Below, piece after piece: positions 27,230-36,322 of a DNA stretch of 64,000 nucleotides. The stretch's first letter is position 1, and the number at the start of each line of letters is the position of its first letter. Source of the DNA: Grimontia kaedaensis (GTDB lineage Bacteria > Pseudomonadota > Gammaproteobacteria > Enterobacterales > Vibrionaceae). Where the stretch lies: assembly GCF_023746615.1 (NCBI RefSeq), contig NZ_CP082275.1:2666001-2730000 (forward strand). The letters run 5' to 3'. A program made the position numbers and the translations under genes. The notes under the pieces were generated by a model. It worked only from the letters and a program-made list of their open reading frames with translations, did no database searches and was not told the DNA's origin.

Positions 27230-27259
27230 AAAGCCGGAACCTTAATGTTCCGGCTTTTT
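27230..27259 (+). terminator. Terminator of yeaD
   Basis: The stem AAAGCCGGAAC/GTTCCGGCTTT has the loop CTTAAT and is followed by T residues. Confidence 0.9.
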
Positions 27260-27266
27260 CGTTTTC

Positions 27267-27282
27267 TGGCACGTGCAATGCA
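27267..27282 (+). promoter_or_regulatory. Sigma-54 promoter of prkA-yeaH-spoVR
   Basis: TGGCACGTGCAATGCA matches the sigma-54 -24/-12 consensus (TGGCACG-N4-TTGCA) at all but one base, with correct spacing. It lies right after the yeaD terminator. The transcript would begin near 27294 and have a leader of about 350 bases before prkA. In E. coli the yeaGH operon belongs to the nitrogen-starvation (NtrC/sigma-54) regulon, so the site fits the gene. No NtrC palindrome was recognised. Apart from this and a doubtful small frame, the gap to 27644 shows only A/T-rich sequence. Confidence 0.7.
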
Positions 27283-27316
27283 AGTTGAAAGAGTCCGTCA
27301 TGATACCAAGCCAAAC

Positions 27317-27451
27317 ATGGCGAAACGCGCTGTTTGGGAAGTCTTAAGTGTGACGGAAGTTAGAAACCCACAAAAAGGCGTCTCTTTAGTGAGAATCCTC
27401 TATTGGGAAGGGATCGATAGAAGAATTCCCTGTGTATATACGGCAGAGTAG
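27317..27451 (+). CDS. Doubtful small protein in the prkA leader
   Basis: A 44-residue frame (MAKRAVWEVLSVTEV...) lies in the leader behind the sigma-54 promoter. The residues look protein-like (a charged and hydrophobic mixture), but there is no clear ribosome-binding site, four rare AGA codons occur, and no family is recognised. The frame extends upstream to 27245, inside the yeaD terminator. It could be a leader peptide or chance. Confidence 0.22.
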   Translation: MAKRAVWEVLSVTEVRNPQKGVSLVRILYWEGIDRRIPCVYTAE

Positions 27452-27644
27452 AGATGTTAACACATTCATATCGTGATGGGCTGAATACAAGGCCTTATCA
27501 CAAAAGGGAAAAATATTGAAAAAACAAGCAATTCAACCAAGCAAATTGATCAGTTGCTACTAGTCTTAAAAGAGTGAGGATATGAAAGCAACTGCGCCGA
27601 TATCCTTTCTAATTGATAACAGCACGATTTTAGGGGGCAGGACC

Positions 27645-29579
27645 ATGAGTATTTTCGACCACTATCGTCAGCGCTACGAAGAAGCAAAAGACGAAGAGCT
27701 GAGCCTTCAAGAGTTTCTGGACCTTTGCCGGGAGGACCGCAGCGCATACGCAAACGCGGCTGAAAGGCTGTTAATGGCCATAGGCGAACCTGAAATGATC
27801 GACACCGCGCTTGATCCTCGCTTGAGCCGACTTTTCTCAAACCGCGTGATCTCTCGCTACAAAACGTTTGAAGATTTTTATGGCATGGAAGATGCCATCG
27901 AGCAAATCGTTTCCTACCTCAAGCATGCTGCTCAAGGTTTGGAAGAGCGCAAACAGATCCTCTACTTACTTGGCCCAGTGGGCGGTGGTAAGTCTTCACT
28001 GGCTGAAAAACTCAAAAGTCTGATGCAGAAAGTGCCAGTTTACGTGCTGACTGCAAACGGCGAACGCAGCCCAACCAACGATCATCCTTTCTGTCTGTTT
28101 GATGCTGCGGAAGACGGCGCCTTGCTGGAAAGTGAATACGGCGTACCTCAACGATACCTTCGCACCATCATGTCACCTTGGATTGCCAAACGTCTGCATG
28201 AATTCGGCGGTGACATTACCAAGTTTAAGGTCGTCAAAGTCCGTCCATCTATTCTGGACCAGGTTGCTGTCGCGAAGACAGAGCCAGGTGATGAAAACAA
28301 CCAAGACATCTCGTCACTAGTTGGTAAAGTCGATATCCGACAACTCGAGCACTTCGCTCAAGACGACCCAGATGCATACAGCTACTCAGGTGCGCTGTGT
28401 AAAGCTAACCAGGGTCTGATGGAATTCGTTGAGATGTTCAAAGCACCTATCAAAGTGCTTCACCCGCTGCTGACAGCGACGCAGGAAGGTAACTACAACG
28501 GAACTGAAGGTCTCTCTGCCCTGCCGTTTGATGGCATGATCCTAGCTCACTCGAATGAGTCTGAGTGGCAGACCTTCCGCAACAACAAAAACAACGAGGC
28601 ATTCCTTGACCGTGTTTACATCGTGAAAGTGCCTTACTGCCTGCGTGTCTCTGAAGAAATAAAAATCTACGACAAACTGTTAGAAGGCAGTGAGCTGTCG
28701 AATGCGCCTTGTTCACCTAGCACGCTCGACATTCTTGCCCGCTTCAGTGTGCTTTCCCGCCTGAAAGAGCCGGAAAATTCCAGCATCTTCTCGAAAATGC
28801 GTGTTTATGACGGTGAAACACTGAAAGACACGGATCCAAAAGCCAAGTCTTATCAGGAATACCGAGACTACGCAGGCGTCGACGAAGGCATGAATGGTCT
28901 GTCTACCCGCTTCGCGTTCAAGATCCTTTCCCGCGTATTCAACTTCGACCATTCCGAAGTGGCGGCAAACCCTGTTCACCTGTTCTACGTGCTTGAACAG
29001 CAAATTGAGCGTGAGCAGTTCCCGCAGGAAATAGCGGAGAAGTACCTGGAAAACCTGAAGGGCTACCTGATTCCTAAGTACGTCGAGTTTATCGGCAAGG
29101 AAATTCAGACTGCCTACCTAGAGTCTTACTCCGAGTATGGCCAGAATATCTTTGACCGTTACGTGACCTATGCAGACTTCTGGATTCAGGATCAGGAGTA
29201 CCGCGACCCAGATACTGGCCAACTGTTCGACCGCTCTGCGCTCAACAGTGAACTGGAGAAAATCGAGAAGCCTGCAGGTATTAGTAATCCTAAAGACTTC
29301 CGTAATGAAATCGTGAACTTTGTCCTTCGTGCACGCGCTAACAATGAAGGTAAGAACCCGGTTTGGACCAGCTACGAGAAACTTCGCACTGTGATTGAGA
29401 AGAAAATGTTCTCGAATACCGAAGAGCTGCTGCCGGTCATTTCCTTCAATGCGAAAACGTCGACCGAAGAACAGAAGAAACACGACGACTTTGTCGCCCG
29501 TATGATGGAAAAAGGATATACCCGCAAACAAGTTCGCTTGCTGTCTGAGTGGTACTTGCGTGTGCGTAAATCCTCGTAA
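27645..29579 (+). CDS. yeaG: PrkA-family serine protein kinase YeaG
   Basis: The 644-residue protein has the same length as E. coli YeaG and is nearly collinear with it. The N-terminal AAA+ ATPase part has the P-loop GPVGGGKSS at 110-118, and the PrkA C-terminal kinase-like domain carries LRARANNEGKNPVWTSYEKL and MMEKGYTRKQVRLLSEWYL. YeaG acts in stationary phase and nitrogen starvation; related PrkA proteins have been described both as kinases and as AAA+ proteases. The start at 27645 has GGCAGGA upstream; a 21-codon longer frame is not conserved. It is the first gene of an operon with yeaH and spoVR. Confidence 0.95.
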   Translation: MSIFDHYRQRYEEAKDEELSLQEFLDLCREDRSAYANAAERLLMAIGEPEMIDTALDPRLSRLFSNRVISRYKTFEDFYGMEDAIEQIVSYLKHAAQGLEERKQILYLLGPVGGGKSSLAEKLKSLMQKVPVYVLTANGERSPTNDHPFCLFDAAEDGALLESEYGVPQRYLRTIMSPWIAKRLHEFGGDITKFKVVKVRPSILDQVAVAKTEPGDENNQDISSLVGKVDIRQLEHFAQDDPDAYSYSGALCKANQGLMEFVEMFKAPIKVLHPLLTATQEGNYNGTEGLSALPFDGMILAHSNESEWQTFRNNKNNEAFLDRVYIVKVPYCLRVSEEIKIYDKLLEGSELSNAPCSPSTLDILARFSVLSRLKEPENSSIFSKMRVYDGETLKDTDPKAKSYQEYRDYAGVDEGMNGLSTRFAFKILSRVFNFDHSEVAANPVHLFYVLEQQIEREQFPQEIAEKYLENLKGYLIPKYVEFIGKEIQTAYLESYSEYGQNIFDRYVTYADFWIQDQEYRDPDTGQLFDRSALNSELEKIEKPAGISNPKDFRNEIVNFVLRARANNEGKNPVWTSYEKLRTVIEKKMFSNTEELLPVISFNAKTSTEEQKKHDDFVARMMEKGYTRKQVRLLSEWYLRVRKSS

Positions 29580-29615
29580 GTCTGTCTAGGGATGTATTGA
29601 AATTACGGGGGGCTT

Positions 29616-30887
29616 ATGGCGCATTTTATTGATCGAAGGCTCAACGGGAAAAACAAAAGCACGGTGAACCGTCAGCGTTTCCTGCGACGTCACAAGCGAC
29701 AAATTAAAGAGTCTATTGCTGATGCCGTGAATAAACGTTCCATCACTGATGTGGATAGTGGCGAAAGCGTTACTATCCCTTCCCGAGACATTCGAGAGCC
29801 AGTATTCCGACAAGGCAAAGGCGGACAGCGTGATGCTGTCCACCCTGGCAACGACCAATTTATCCCCGGCGACCGCATAGAGCGCCCACCAGGCGGTGGG
29901 CAAGGCGGCGGTGCTGGTGAGGGTCAGGCAAGTCCAGATGGTGAAGGTCAGGATGATTTTGTATTCCAGATTTCGAAAGACGAATATCTGGACTTACTGT
30001 TCGAAGATCTGGAACTGCCAAACCTTCAGAAGAACCAGATGAACAAGCTGGTTGAATGGAAAACTCATCGTTCTGGTTTTAAAGCCACCGGTGTTCCCGC
30101 CAACATTGCGATTGTGCGCTCGCTCCAGAACTCTTTGGCACGCCGTACTGCTATGTCAGCAGGAAAACGACGAAAGCTTCGTGAACTGGAAGCAGAACTT
30201 GAAGCGCTAAAAAGCACTGAGCCTGGACAGCCACTCGAAGAGAAACGTATCCAGGAAGAAATTGATGAGCTGAAGGCGAAGATCGCTGCAGTACCTTTCA
30301 TCGATACCTTCGACCTGCGATATAAAAACTACGAGAAGCGTCCACAGCCTAGCAGCCAGGCGGTGATGTTCTGCTTGATGGATGTGTCAGGTTCGATGGA
30401 CCAAGCCACAAAGGACATCGCCAAGCGCTTCTACATTCTGCTTTATCTCTTCCTCACCCGAACCTACAAGAACGTGGAAGTGGTGTTTATCCGCCACCAC
30501 ACACAGGCGAAAGAAGTGGATGAGCATGAGTTTTTCTACTCACAGGAAACTGGCGGCACCATAGTGTCCAGTGCACTTCGACTGATGAACGACATCGTGA
30601 AAGATCGCTATCCGTCTAATGAGTGGAATGTTTATGCCGCACAAGCATCAGATGGTGACAACTGGGCGGATGATTCACCGGGCTGTCGCGAGTTGTTAGA
30701 AAGACAGCTGCTGCCTGTTTCACGGTACTACGCCTACATTGAAATCACCCGTCGAGCCCACCAAACACTGTGGCGCGAGTATGAAGCGGTGGCAGAAAGT
30801 TACGAAAACTTCGCCATGCAGAACATTCGCTCTGCCGACGACATTTTCCCAGTCTTCCGGGAGTTGTTTAAGAAACAGGTGAGCTAA
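29616..30887 (+). CDS. yeaH: DUF444 / von Willebrand A-like protein YeaH
   Basis: This 423-residue protein is of the YeaH/YhbH (DUF444) family. The basic N-terminus (AHFIDRRLNGKNKSTVNRQR) is followed by a glycine-rich linker with GGGQGGGAGEGQ near residue 93, a charged coiled-coil (about 180-225), and a von Willebrand A-like domain with the metal-site motif MDVSGSMDQ near residue 252. It is always linked to prkA and spoVR and is thought to act with the PrkA kinase in the starvation response. The stop is 43 bases before spoVR. Confidence 0.93.
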   Translation: MAHFIDRRLNGKNKSTVNRQRFLRRHKRQIKESIADAVNKRSITDVDSGESVTIPSRDIREPVFRQGKGGQRDAVHPGNDQFIPGDRIERPPGGGQGGGAGEGQASPDGEGQDDFVFQISKDEYLDLLFEDLELPNLQKNQMNKLVEWKTHRSGFKATGVPANIAIVRSLQNSLARRTAMSAGKRRKLRELEAELEALKSTEPGQPLEEKRIQEEIDELKAKIAAVPFIDTFDLRYKNYEKRPQPSSQAVMFCLMDVSGSMDQATKDIAKRFYILLYLFLTRTYKNVEVVFIRHHTQAKEVDEHEFFYSQETGGTIVSSALRLMNDIVKDRYPSNEWNVYAAQASDGDNWADDSPGCRELLERQLLPVSRYYAYIEITRRAHQTLWREYEAVAESYENFAMQNIRSADDIFPVFRELFKKQVS

Positions 30888-30930
30888 TCCCTCACCTCTT
30901 TTTCCGGGATAGAGATCCAAGGAGGACGCT

Positions 30931-32475
30931 ATGGCAGTCGCAGCAAAAAAGAAAAAGAAGACGCTCAGTGATGGTCCTGACTGGACGTTTGAGCTGCTAG
31001 AAAACTACCACACAGAAATCAAACGTGTGGCAGCACACTATCGCCTCGACACCTATGTGAACCAAATTGAAATAATCACTGCCGAACAAATGATGGACGC
31101 CTACTCCAGCGTAGGTATGCCTATCAATTATAACCACTGGTCTTTCGGCAAAAAATTCATCGAAACTGAACGCGGTTACAAGCATGGCCACATGGGTCTT
31201 GCCTATGAAATCGTGATTAACTCCGACCCTTGTATCGCCTACTTGATGGAAGAAAATACCATCACTATGCAAGCTCTGGTAATGGCGCACGCTTGCTACG
31301 GACACAACTCGTTTTTCAAAGGTAACTACCTATTCCAAACCTGGACAGACGCAGGCTCAATTATCGATTATCTGCTGTTTGCCAAAAACTACATCAGCGA
31401 ATGTGAAGAAAAATACGGTGTCGATGAAGTCGAAAAGCTACTCGACTCCTGCCATGCGCTGATGAACTATGGTGTAGATCGCTATAAGCGCCCGCAAAAG
31501 ATTTCGATTGCGGAGGAAGTTGCGCGCCAAAAGTCTCGCGAGGATTATCTGCAAAGCCAAGTGAATGCGCTTTGGCGCACCATTCCAACCAGTGAAAAGG
31601 TACGTGAAAAAACCGTAGACCGGTTTCCATCAGAGCCCCAGGAAAATATCCTCTACTTCTTTGAGAAGCACGCACCACTATTGGAGTCTTGGCAGCGTGA
31701 AGTGATACGTATCGTCAGAAAAGTCAGCCAGTATTTCTACCCGCAAAAGCAAACGCAGGTGATGAACGAGGGCTGGGCAACGTTCTGGCACTACACCATT
31801 CTCAATCATCTTTATGATGAAGGTCTGGTGACTGACCGTTTCATAATGGAGTTCCTGCACAGCCACACTAATGTGGTTGCACAACCTCCGTATAACAGCC
31901 GTTTTTACAATGGTATCAATCCGTATGCGCTTGGTTTTGCAATGTTTCAGGATATTCGCCGTATCTGTGAAGACCCAACTGATGAAGACAAATACTGGTT
32001 CCCTGAAATCGCAGGCAGTGACTGGTTGGAAACCTTACATTTCGCGATGCAGAACTTTAAGGACGAGAGCTTTATCAGCCAGTTCCTGTCACCCAAAGTG
32101 ATGCGAGACATGAAGTTCTTTGCCATCAATGACGATGACAGACAAAACTTCATTGAAGTGACCAGCATCCACAATGAGGAAGGTTACCGCCAGATCCGTG
32201 AGAAGCTGTCGGCGCAATACAACCTCAGTAACCACGAACCCAATATTCAGGTGTTCGATGTAGATTTACGTGGCAACCGCTCGCTGACCTTGCGTTACGT
32301 GCCACATAACCGCATCCCGCTGAACGATTCCTACGAAGAAGTGCTCAAGCACGTTCACCGTTTATGGGGTTTTGAAGTCGTTCTGGAAGAAGAGCTTCCG
32401 GACGGTAAGAGCAAGATTATTTCTACGTGCCCGAAGCGCCCTCAGTTTGACCCCGACCTGATACCGGGAAGCTAA
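30931..32475 (+). CDS. ycgB: SpoVR family protein YcgB
   Basis: This 514-residue cytoplasmic protein matches the SpoVR/YcgB family. It has WTFELLENYHTEIKRVAAHY at the N-terminus, MAHACYGHNSFFKGN, the histidine-containing MNEGWATFWHYTILNHLYDE near residue 276, and HTNVVAQPPYNSRFYNGINP. The family was named for a Bacillus spore-cortex gene; in gammaproteobacteria it accompanies yeaGH in stationary phase. The mechanism is unknown. AAGGAGG is a near-perfect ribosome-binding site. The three genes share one terminator. Confidence 0.94.
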   Translation: MAVAAKKKKKTLSDGPDWTFELLENYHTEIKRVAAHYRLDTYVNQIEIITAEQMMDAYSSVGMPINYNHWSFGKKFIETERGYKHGHMGLAYEIVINSDPCIAYLMEENTITMQALVMAHACYGHNSFFKGNYLFQTWTDAGSIIDYLLFAKNYISECEEKYGVDEVEKLLDSCHALMNYGVDRYKRPQKISIAEEVARQKSREDYLQSQVNALWRTIPTSEKVREKTVDRFPSEPQENILYFFEKHAPLLESWQREVIRIVRKVSQYFYPQKQTQVMNEGWATFWHYTILNHLYDEGLVTDRFIMEFLHSHTNVVAQPPYNSRFYNGINPYALGFAMFQDIRRICEDPTDEDKYWFPEIAGSDWLETLHFAMQNFKDESFISQFLSPKVMRDMKFFAINDDDRQNFIEVTSIHNEEGYRQIREKLSAQYNLSNHEPNIQVFDVDLRGNRSLTLRYVPHNRIPLNDSYEEVLKHVHRLWGFEVVLEEELPDGKSKIISTCPKRPQFDPDLIPGS

Positions 32476-32489
32476 GCCAACAGGCACAA

Positions 32490-32520
32490 AAAAACCGCCC
32501 CTGCTGGCGGTTTTTCTTTT
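32490..32520. terminator. Terminator of prkA operon, also facing fadR
   Basis: The 10-bp stem AAAAACCGCC/GGCGGTTTTT is A/T-flanked on both sides, so it can serve both converging units. Confidence 0.9.
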
Positions 32521-32536
32521 TAGAGAGGAGGGAAAA

Positions 32537-33388
32537 TTACGCTTCTTCCTGCTCCATCAATTTTGCAATGGTGTCACGGTTAGAGAACCAAATCGCACCA
32601 CTCTCACGGCCATACTGCTTAATACGGTCAGCTACGTCCAAATGACGACCTTCATTGGTGATAACCAGTAAATCGCGATAAAACTGAATCGCCAGTTCAC
32701 AAGCACGCTTGTCCATGAAGTAGTAGCCACCAACACGGGAGTAGATTTTACGCATGCCGTTCATGGTCAATACATAAACTTTGTTCCCGGAGCGTTGTGC
32801 CATGCCCTGAAACAACATGTAGTCGAAGTGGTTAAATGCACGACCGCGGCAAACCGCTTCACAAGTTTCCAAATCAGTTTTGCCAAAGGTATCGTAAATT
32901 TTCTTCACATCCTGCTGAATCGCATCTTTCTCTTCAGCAGCTTCAATGAAATTTGCAAAGCTATCGCTCGCCAGCAAAGCCTCACAACGGCCAATCACTT
33001 TTTCAATCAGGTCAGCACACACTCGTGGGTCGTTTTTCACTGCGTAACGCATGTATACGCCACTGATGTCGGTACGCGCAGACAGTAGGTTTTCCAACAC
33101 ACCATGAACGTCTTCACCTTCAAGGGTGACTAGCGTATCTAGGATGTTGAGACCAGAGGTATTCATGTAGTCATTCACACGTGTTGGCTTTCCGTGTTGG
33201 ATGGTCAGCCAGCCATCACGAGCCAGGCGCTGAAGCACCTCTCGAAGGGTAGTACGTGTGACACCAATCAGTTCTGACAACTCGCGCTCTGCGGGAAGAA
33301 TTGAGCCTTGAGGAAAATGATTATTCCAAATGCTCTCGATAATATATTTCTCAGCAAAAGTTGCCGGGCTATCCGCCTTAATAACCAT
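32537..33388 (-). CDS. fadR: Fatty acid metabolism regulator FadR (long vibrio form)
   Basis: This 283-residue GntR-family regulator represses fatty acid breakdown genes and activates unsaturated fatty acid synthesis; long-chain acyl-CoA releases it from DNA. The winged-helix domain (AERELSELIGVTRTTLREVL, RDGWLTIQHGKPTRVN) is almost identical to that of E. coli. The protein is about 44 residues longer than the 239-residue E. coli FadR because of an insertion in the ligand-binding half, as in Vibrio FadR, where the insertion creates a second acyl-CoA site. A target operator is present before fadH in this window. Confidence 0.97.
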   Translation of the reverse strand: MVIKADSPATFAEKYIIESIWNNHFPQGSILPAERELSELIGVTRTTLREVLQRLARDGWLTIQHGKPTRVNDYMNTSGLNILDTLVTLEGEDVHGVLENLLSARTDISGVYMRYAVKNDPRVCADLIEKVIGRCEALLASDSFANFIEAAEEKDAIQQDVKKIYDTFGKTDLETCEAVCRGRAFNHFDYMLFQGMAQRSGNKVYVLTMNGMRKIYSRVGGYYFMDKRACELAIQFYRDLLVITNEGRHLDVADRIKQYGRESGAIWFSNRDTIAKLMEQEEA

Positions 33389-33832
33389 TTAGTGTTGTTT
33401 CCAAGTTGCTTCTTATCTTGATTAATAACTCATCATACCACTTATCATCACAACCTAGAAACCTATCAAGGGTATCGTTTGCGCCCATTTGACCGCGATT
33501 TGACGGGCGTACATCACAGTTAATTAAATTTTCATCTGACTTGAACAGTGGCTTTTCCTAGTTTCATAACCACAACATGCACTTTTATGTGCGTTTTAAA
33601 CCACAATAACTGACCAGCTACCAATTTTTCCACCTCTTCACACGCGACATTGATTAAAAGAAAGACGATTGTTTTCTGCTACGCGTTATCCTTGATCACC
33701 ATCACTGTATACAAGCATTCCCATGCATAGAATAACGGCGCCCAAATGTTACAGGATATTTCAAAACCCCAGGGTTGAAGTCGCGTTTTTTCGTAACATA
33801 CTCCAGTAATTTAATTAACATGCAAAGGATTG
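33389..33832. other. fadR/nhaB divergent intergenic region
   Basis: These are A/T-rich promoter sequences for fadR (minus) and nhaB (plus). GACCAGCT at 33612-33619 is only a half-match to the FadR consensus, so self-regulation is not supported. No open frame with coding character is seen. Confidence 0.4.
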
Positions 33833-33860
33833 TTGACTGTTTGAAAAGTCGCTGTATTGT
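33833..33860 (+). promoter_or_regulatory. Sigma-70 promoter of nhaB
   Basis: TTGACT and TATTGT are separated by 16 bases, about 200 bases before the nhaB start. Transcription would begin near 33867, at or just inside the folded leader element. Confidence 0.5.
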
Positions 33861-33862
33861 GT

Positions 33863-33919
33863 GCTCCGAGTTTGCCTATGCGATAGGTTTCAGCGGTGCT
33901 TTTCGTCGACTTATCGGCG
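33863..33919 (+). promoter_or_regulatory. Structured 5' leader of nhaB, candidate riboswitch
   Basis: Two adjacent hairpins can be drawn. The first (33863-33899) pairs GCTCCG with CGGTGC around a symmetric 5x5 internal loop and an upper stem GCCTAT/ATAGGT closed by GCG. The second (33904-33919) pairs CGTCG with CGGCG. The 140 bases between this element and the nhaB ATG have no terminator, so control of translation would be more likely than attenuation. An ion-responsive role is inferred only from the downstream Na+/H+ antiporter. Confidence 0.35.
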
Positions 33920-34056
33920 TTTAAGGGTCAGATTCCAGTCATTTCAACAAAATTTGAAATTATGTAATTTTGCCGCCCCCTCTCGCAACAGAGCGTTTAC
34001 ATCTTCATTTCAAGCCTCCAAAGATACTTGCTGATATAAGAAACAGAGACATAAAC

Positions 34057-35643
34057 ATGGCCATTACGCTAAGGAATGCTTTCATCAAGAACTTTCTCGG
34101 TAAGGCGCCCGACTGGTACAAAGCGGCGATTATTGCGTTCTTGATTATCAACCCAATTGTTTTCGCTATCGATCCGTTTATCGCGGGTTGGTTGCTTGTG
34201 GTGGAATTTATTTTCACTCTGGCGATGGCGCTTAAATGTTACCCACTCCAACCAGGCGGCTTGCTCGCTATCGAAGCCGTAGCAATAGGCATGACGAGCC
34301 CGGCAACTGTCAAGCATGAGCTGGTTGCCAACTTCGAAGTACTACTGCTCCTCATCTTTATGGTGGCAGGTATCTACTTCATGAAGCAGCTACTGCTGTT
34401 CATATTTACCAAAATCCTGCTCGGTATTCAGTCGAAAACTCTGTTATCTCTGGCTTTCTGTTCTGCAGCAGCATTACTTTCTGCATTCCTTGATGCGCTG
34501 ACAGTTATTGCCGTGGTTATCAGTGTGGCTGTTGGTTTCTACTCCATCTACCACCGTGTTGCTTCAGGTAAAGACTTCCAATCAAGCCATGACCATACTT
34601 CAGACGAATCTGTTCGCGATGATCTAAGCCGTGATGACCTTGAGAACTACCGTGCATTCCTGCGTAGCCTGCTGATGCATGCTGGTGTCGGTACCGCACT
34701 GGGTGGTGTAATGACCATGGTTGGTGAACCTCAAAACCTAATCATAGCTGAAAAAGCGGGTTGGCAATTTGGTGAGTTCATCGTTCGAATGTTGCCTGTT
34801 ACCTTGCCGGTTCTATTCTGTGGCTTGGCCACTTGTGCATTTGTCGAAAAGTTTGGCTTGTTTGATTACGGTGCGAAACTGCCTGAAAACGTTCGCCAAA
34901 TCTTGGTTGAATTTAACAACGCTGAGCGTGCTAAACGAACAAACTATGACGTAGCAAAGCTGGTAGTGCAGGCGCTGATCGCTGTATGGCTGGTGATTGC
35001 ACTGGCGATGCATCTGGCTGCAGTAGGCCTTATAGGTCTAAGCGTGATTATTCTGGCGACGTCTTTCACAGGTGTTATCGACGAGCACCACATTGGTAAA
35101 GCATTCGAAGAGGCTCTGCCATTTACTGCCCTGCTTGCGGTTTTCTTCTCAGTGGTTGCGGTTATCGTTGACCAAGGGCTTTTCACACCTGTCATCAGCG
35201 CCGTACTGGAACTGGAAGGCGGCGCGCAGCTCACCATGTTCTATATTGCGAACGGATTGCTTTCCATGGTGTCAGATAACGTGTTCGTAGGTACGGTTTA
35301 TATCAATGAAGTGAAAGCGGCACTGATGGATGGCATCGTCACTCGTGAACAATTCGAACTTCTTGCTGTCGCAATCAATACAGGTACTAACCTTCCGTCG
35401 GTAGCAACACCAAACGGTCAGGCGGCGTTCCTGTTCTTGCTGACATCAACGCTGGCACCGTTACTGCGCTTGTCGTACGGGAAGATGGTTTACATGGCAC
35501 TGCCATACACCGTCGTGATGGGTCTGGTAGGTCTCGCAGGTATCGAATTGCTGCTGCTTCCAATGACGGAATGGTTCTATGAAGCGGGTTGGATCACACT
35601 TGGCACTGTTGAAGCGGCTGGTGCAGTGAGTACTGGTCACTAA
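34057..35643 (+). CDS. nhaB: Na+/H+ antiporter NhaB
   Basis: This 528-residue inner-membrane antiporter exchanges cytoplasmic Na+ for H+ and supports sodium and pH homeostasis, which matters in a marine bacterium. It has about 12 hydrophobic segments. The N-terminal NAFIKNFLGKAPDWYK, a central VGTALGGVMTMVGEPQNLI and a C-terminal NTGTNLPSVATPNGQAAFLF are typical of NhaB. The start at 34057 follows the family; the frame stays open 29 codons further but through the A/T-rich leader. The order fadR-nhaB-dsbB is conserved in gammaproteobacteria. Confidence 0.96.
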   Translation: MAITLRNAFIKNFLGKAPDWYKAAIIAFLIINPIVFAIDPFIAGWLLVVEFIFTLAMALKCYPLQPGGLLAIEAVAIGMTSPATVKHELVANFEVLLLLIFMVAGIYFMKQLLLFIFTKILLGIQSKTLLSLAFCSAAALLSAFLDALTVIAVVISVAVGFYSIYHRVASGKDFQSSHDHTSDESVRDDLSRDDLENYRAFLRSLLMHAGVGTALGGVMTMVGEPQNLIIAEKAGWQFGEFIVRMLPVTLPVLFCGLATCAFVEKFGLFDYGAKLPENVRQILVEFNNAERAKRTNYDVAKLVVQALIAVWLVIALAMHLAAVGLIGLSVIILATSFTGVIDEHHIGKAFEEALPFTALLAVFFSVVAVIVDQGLFTPVISAVLELEGGAQLTMFYIANGLLSMVSDNVFVGTVYINEVKAALMDGIVTREQFELLAVAINTGTNLPSVATPNGQAAFLFLLTSTLAPLLRLSYGKMVYMALPYTVVMGLVGLAGIELLLLPMTEWFYEAGWITLGTVEAAGAVSTGH

Positions 35644-35677
35644 AGGTTGCTTTTCAACCGGTTACATCTTTGAATAA

Positions 35678-35709
35678 CAAAGTCCCGCCTTCGGTGGGGC
35701 TTTGTCTTT
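35678..35709 (+). terminator. Terminator of nhaB
   Basis: The stem CAAAGTCCCGCC/GTGGGGCTTTG is capped by the stable tetraloop TTCG and followed by TCTTTT. It separates nhaB from dsbB, 20 bases before the dsbB start. Confidence 0.8.
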
Positions 35710-35728
35710 TACAACGGATTCGTATTAT

Positions 35729-36265
35729 ATGTTGTCGTATTTCAACGAAATATCCCGTGGTCGCGGCGCTTGGTTTCTGCTGATGCTGTCGGGTTTAATC
35801 CTCGAAGGCTGTGCGCTGTTTTTCCAACACGTGATGGACTTGGCTCCTTGCGTCATGTGTATCTACGAGCGTGTTGCCATGCTGGGTGTGGTGGGGGCGG
35901 GGCTCATCGGTATGATTGCTCCGCAAAATTCACTGGTACGCTGGTCAGGACTGATTGCCTGGGGTGTTGCGGCGGGTTGGGGCCTTAAACTATCCATCGA
36001 ACATGTTGGCTACCAATTCCCGGATCCGAACGACCTGTTTGGTGCGACCTGCGATATCTTTGTTTCTTTCCCTTCATGGGCGCCATTGAACCAATGGGTT
36101 CCATGGATGTTTGAAGCCAGCGGCGATTGCAGCAAGATTGTTTGGCAATTCCTGACACTGTCTATGCCTCAATGGCTGGTCGTCATTTTCGCAGCAATGC
36201 TGGTTGTGTTGGCAGTTGTTGTGTTATCTCAGCTGTTCGGCAAGCGCGAGCGCCGCCTCTTCTAG
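35729..36265 (+). CDS. dsbB: Disulfide bond formation protein B
   Basis: This 178-residue inner-membrane protein reoxidises DsbA and passes electrons to quinone. It has four transmembrane helices. The redox cysteines are C41/C44 (PCVMC, at the same positions as in E. coli) and the second-loop pair C108 and C134. The start at 35729 gives the standard family length; a TTG nine codons earlier falls in the nhaB terminator. The ribosome-binding site is weak. Confidence 0.95.
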   Translation: MLSYFNEISRGRGAWFLLMLSGLILEGCALFFQHVMDLAPCVMCIYERVAMLGVVGAGLIGMIAPQNSLVRWSGLIAWGVAAGWGLKLSIEHVGYQFPDPNDLFGATCDIFVSFPSWAPLNQWVPWMFEASGDCSKIVWQFLTLSMPQWLVVIFAAMLVVLAVVVLSQLFGKRERRLF

Positions 36266-36293
36266 TTGAGACCATCGCGTCGATAGAATCATA

Positions 36294-36321
36294 AAAAATC
36301 CCAGCCTTGGCTGGGATTTTT
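36294..36321. terminator. Bidirectional terminator (dsbB / Nudix gene)
   Basis: AAAAATCCCAG/CTGGGATTTTT with a 6-base loop lies between converging genes and gives T-runs on both strands. Confidence 0.9.
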
Positions 36322-36322
36322 G

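Noticed and set aside
33606..33624. FadR site in the fadR/nhaB gap
   Set aside because: Only one half-site (GACCAGCT on the plus strand) fits the consensus; the other half is not present.
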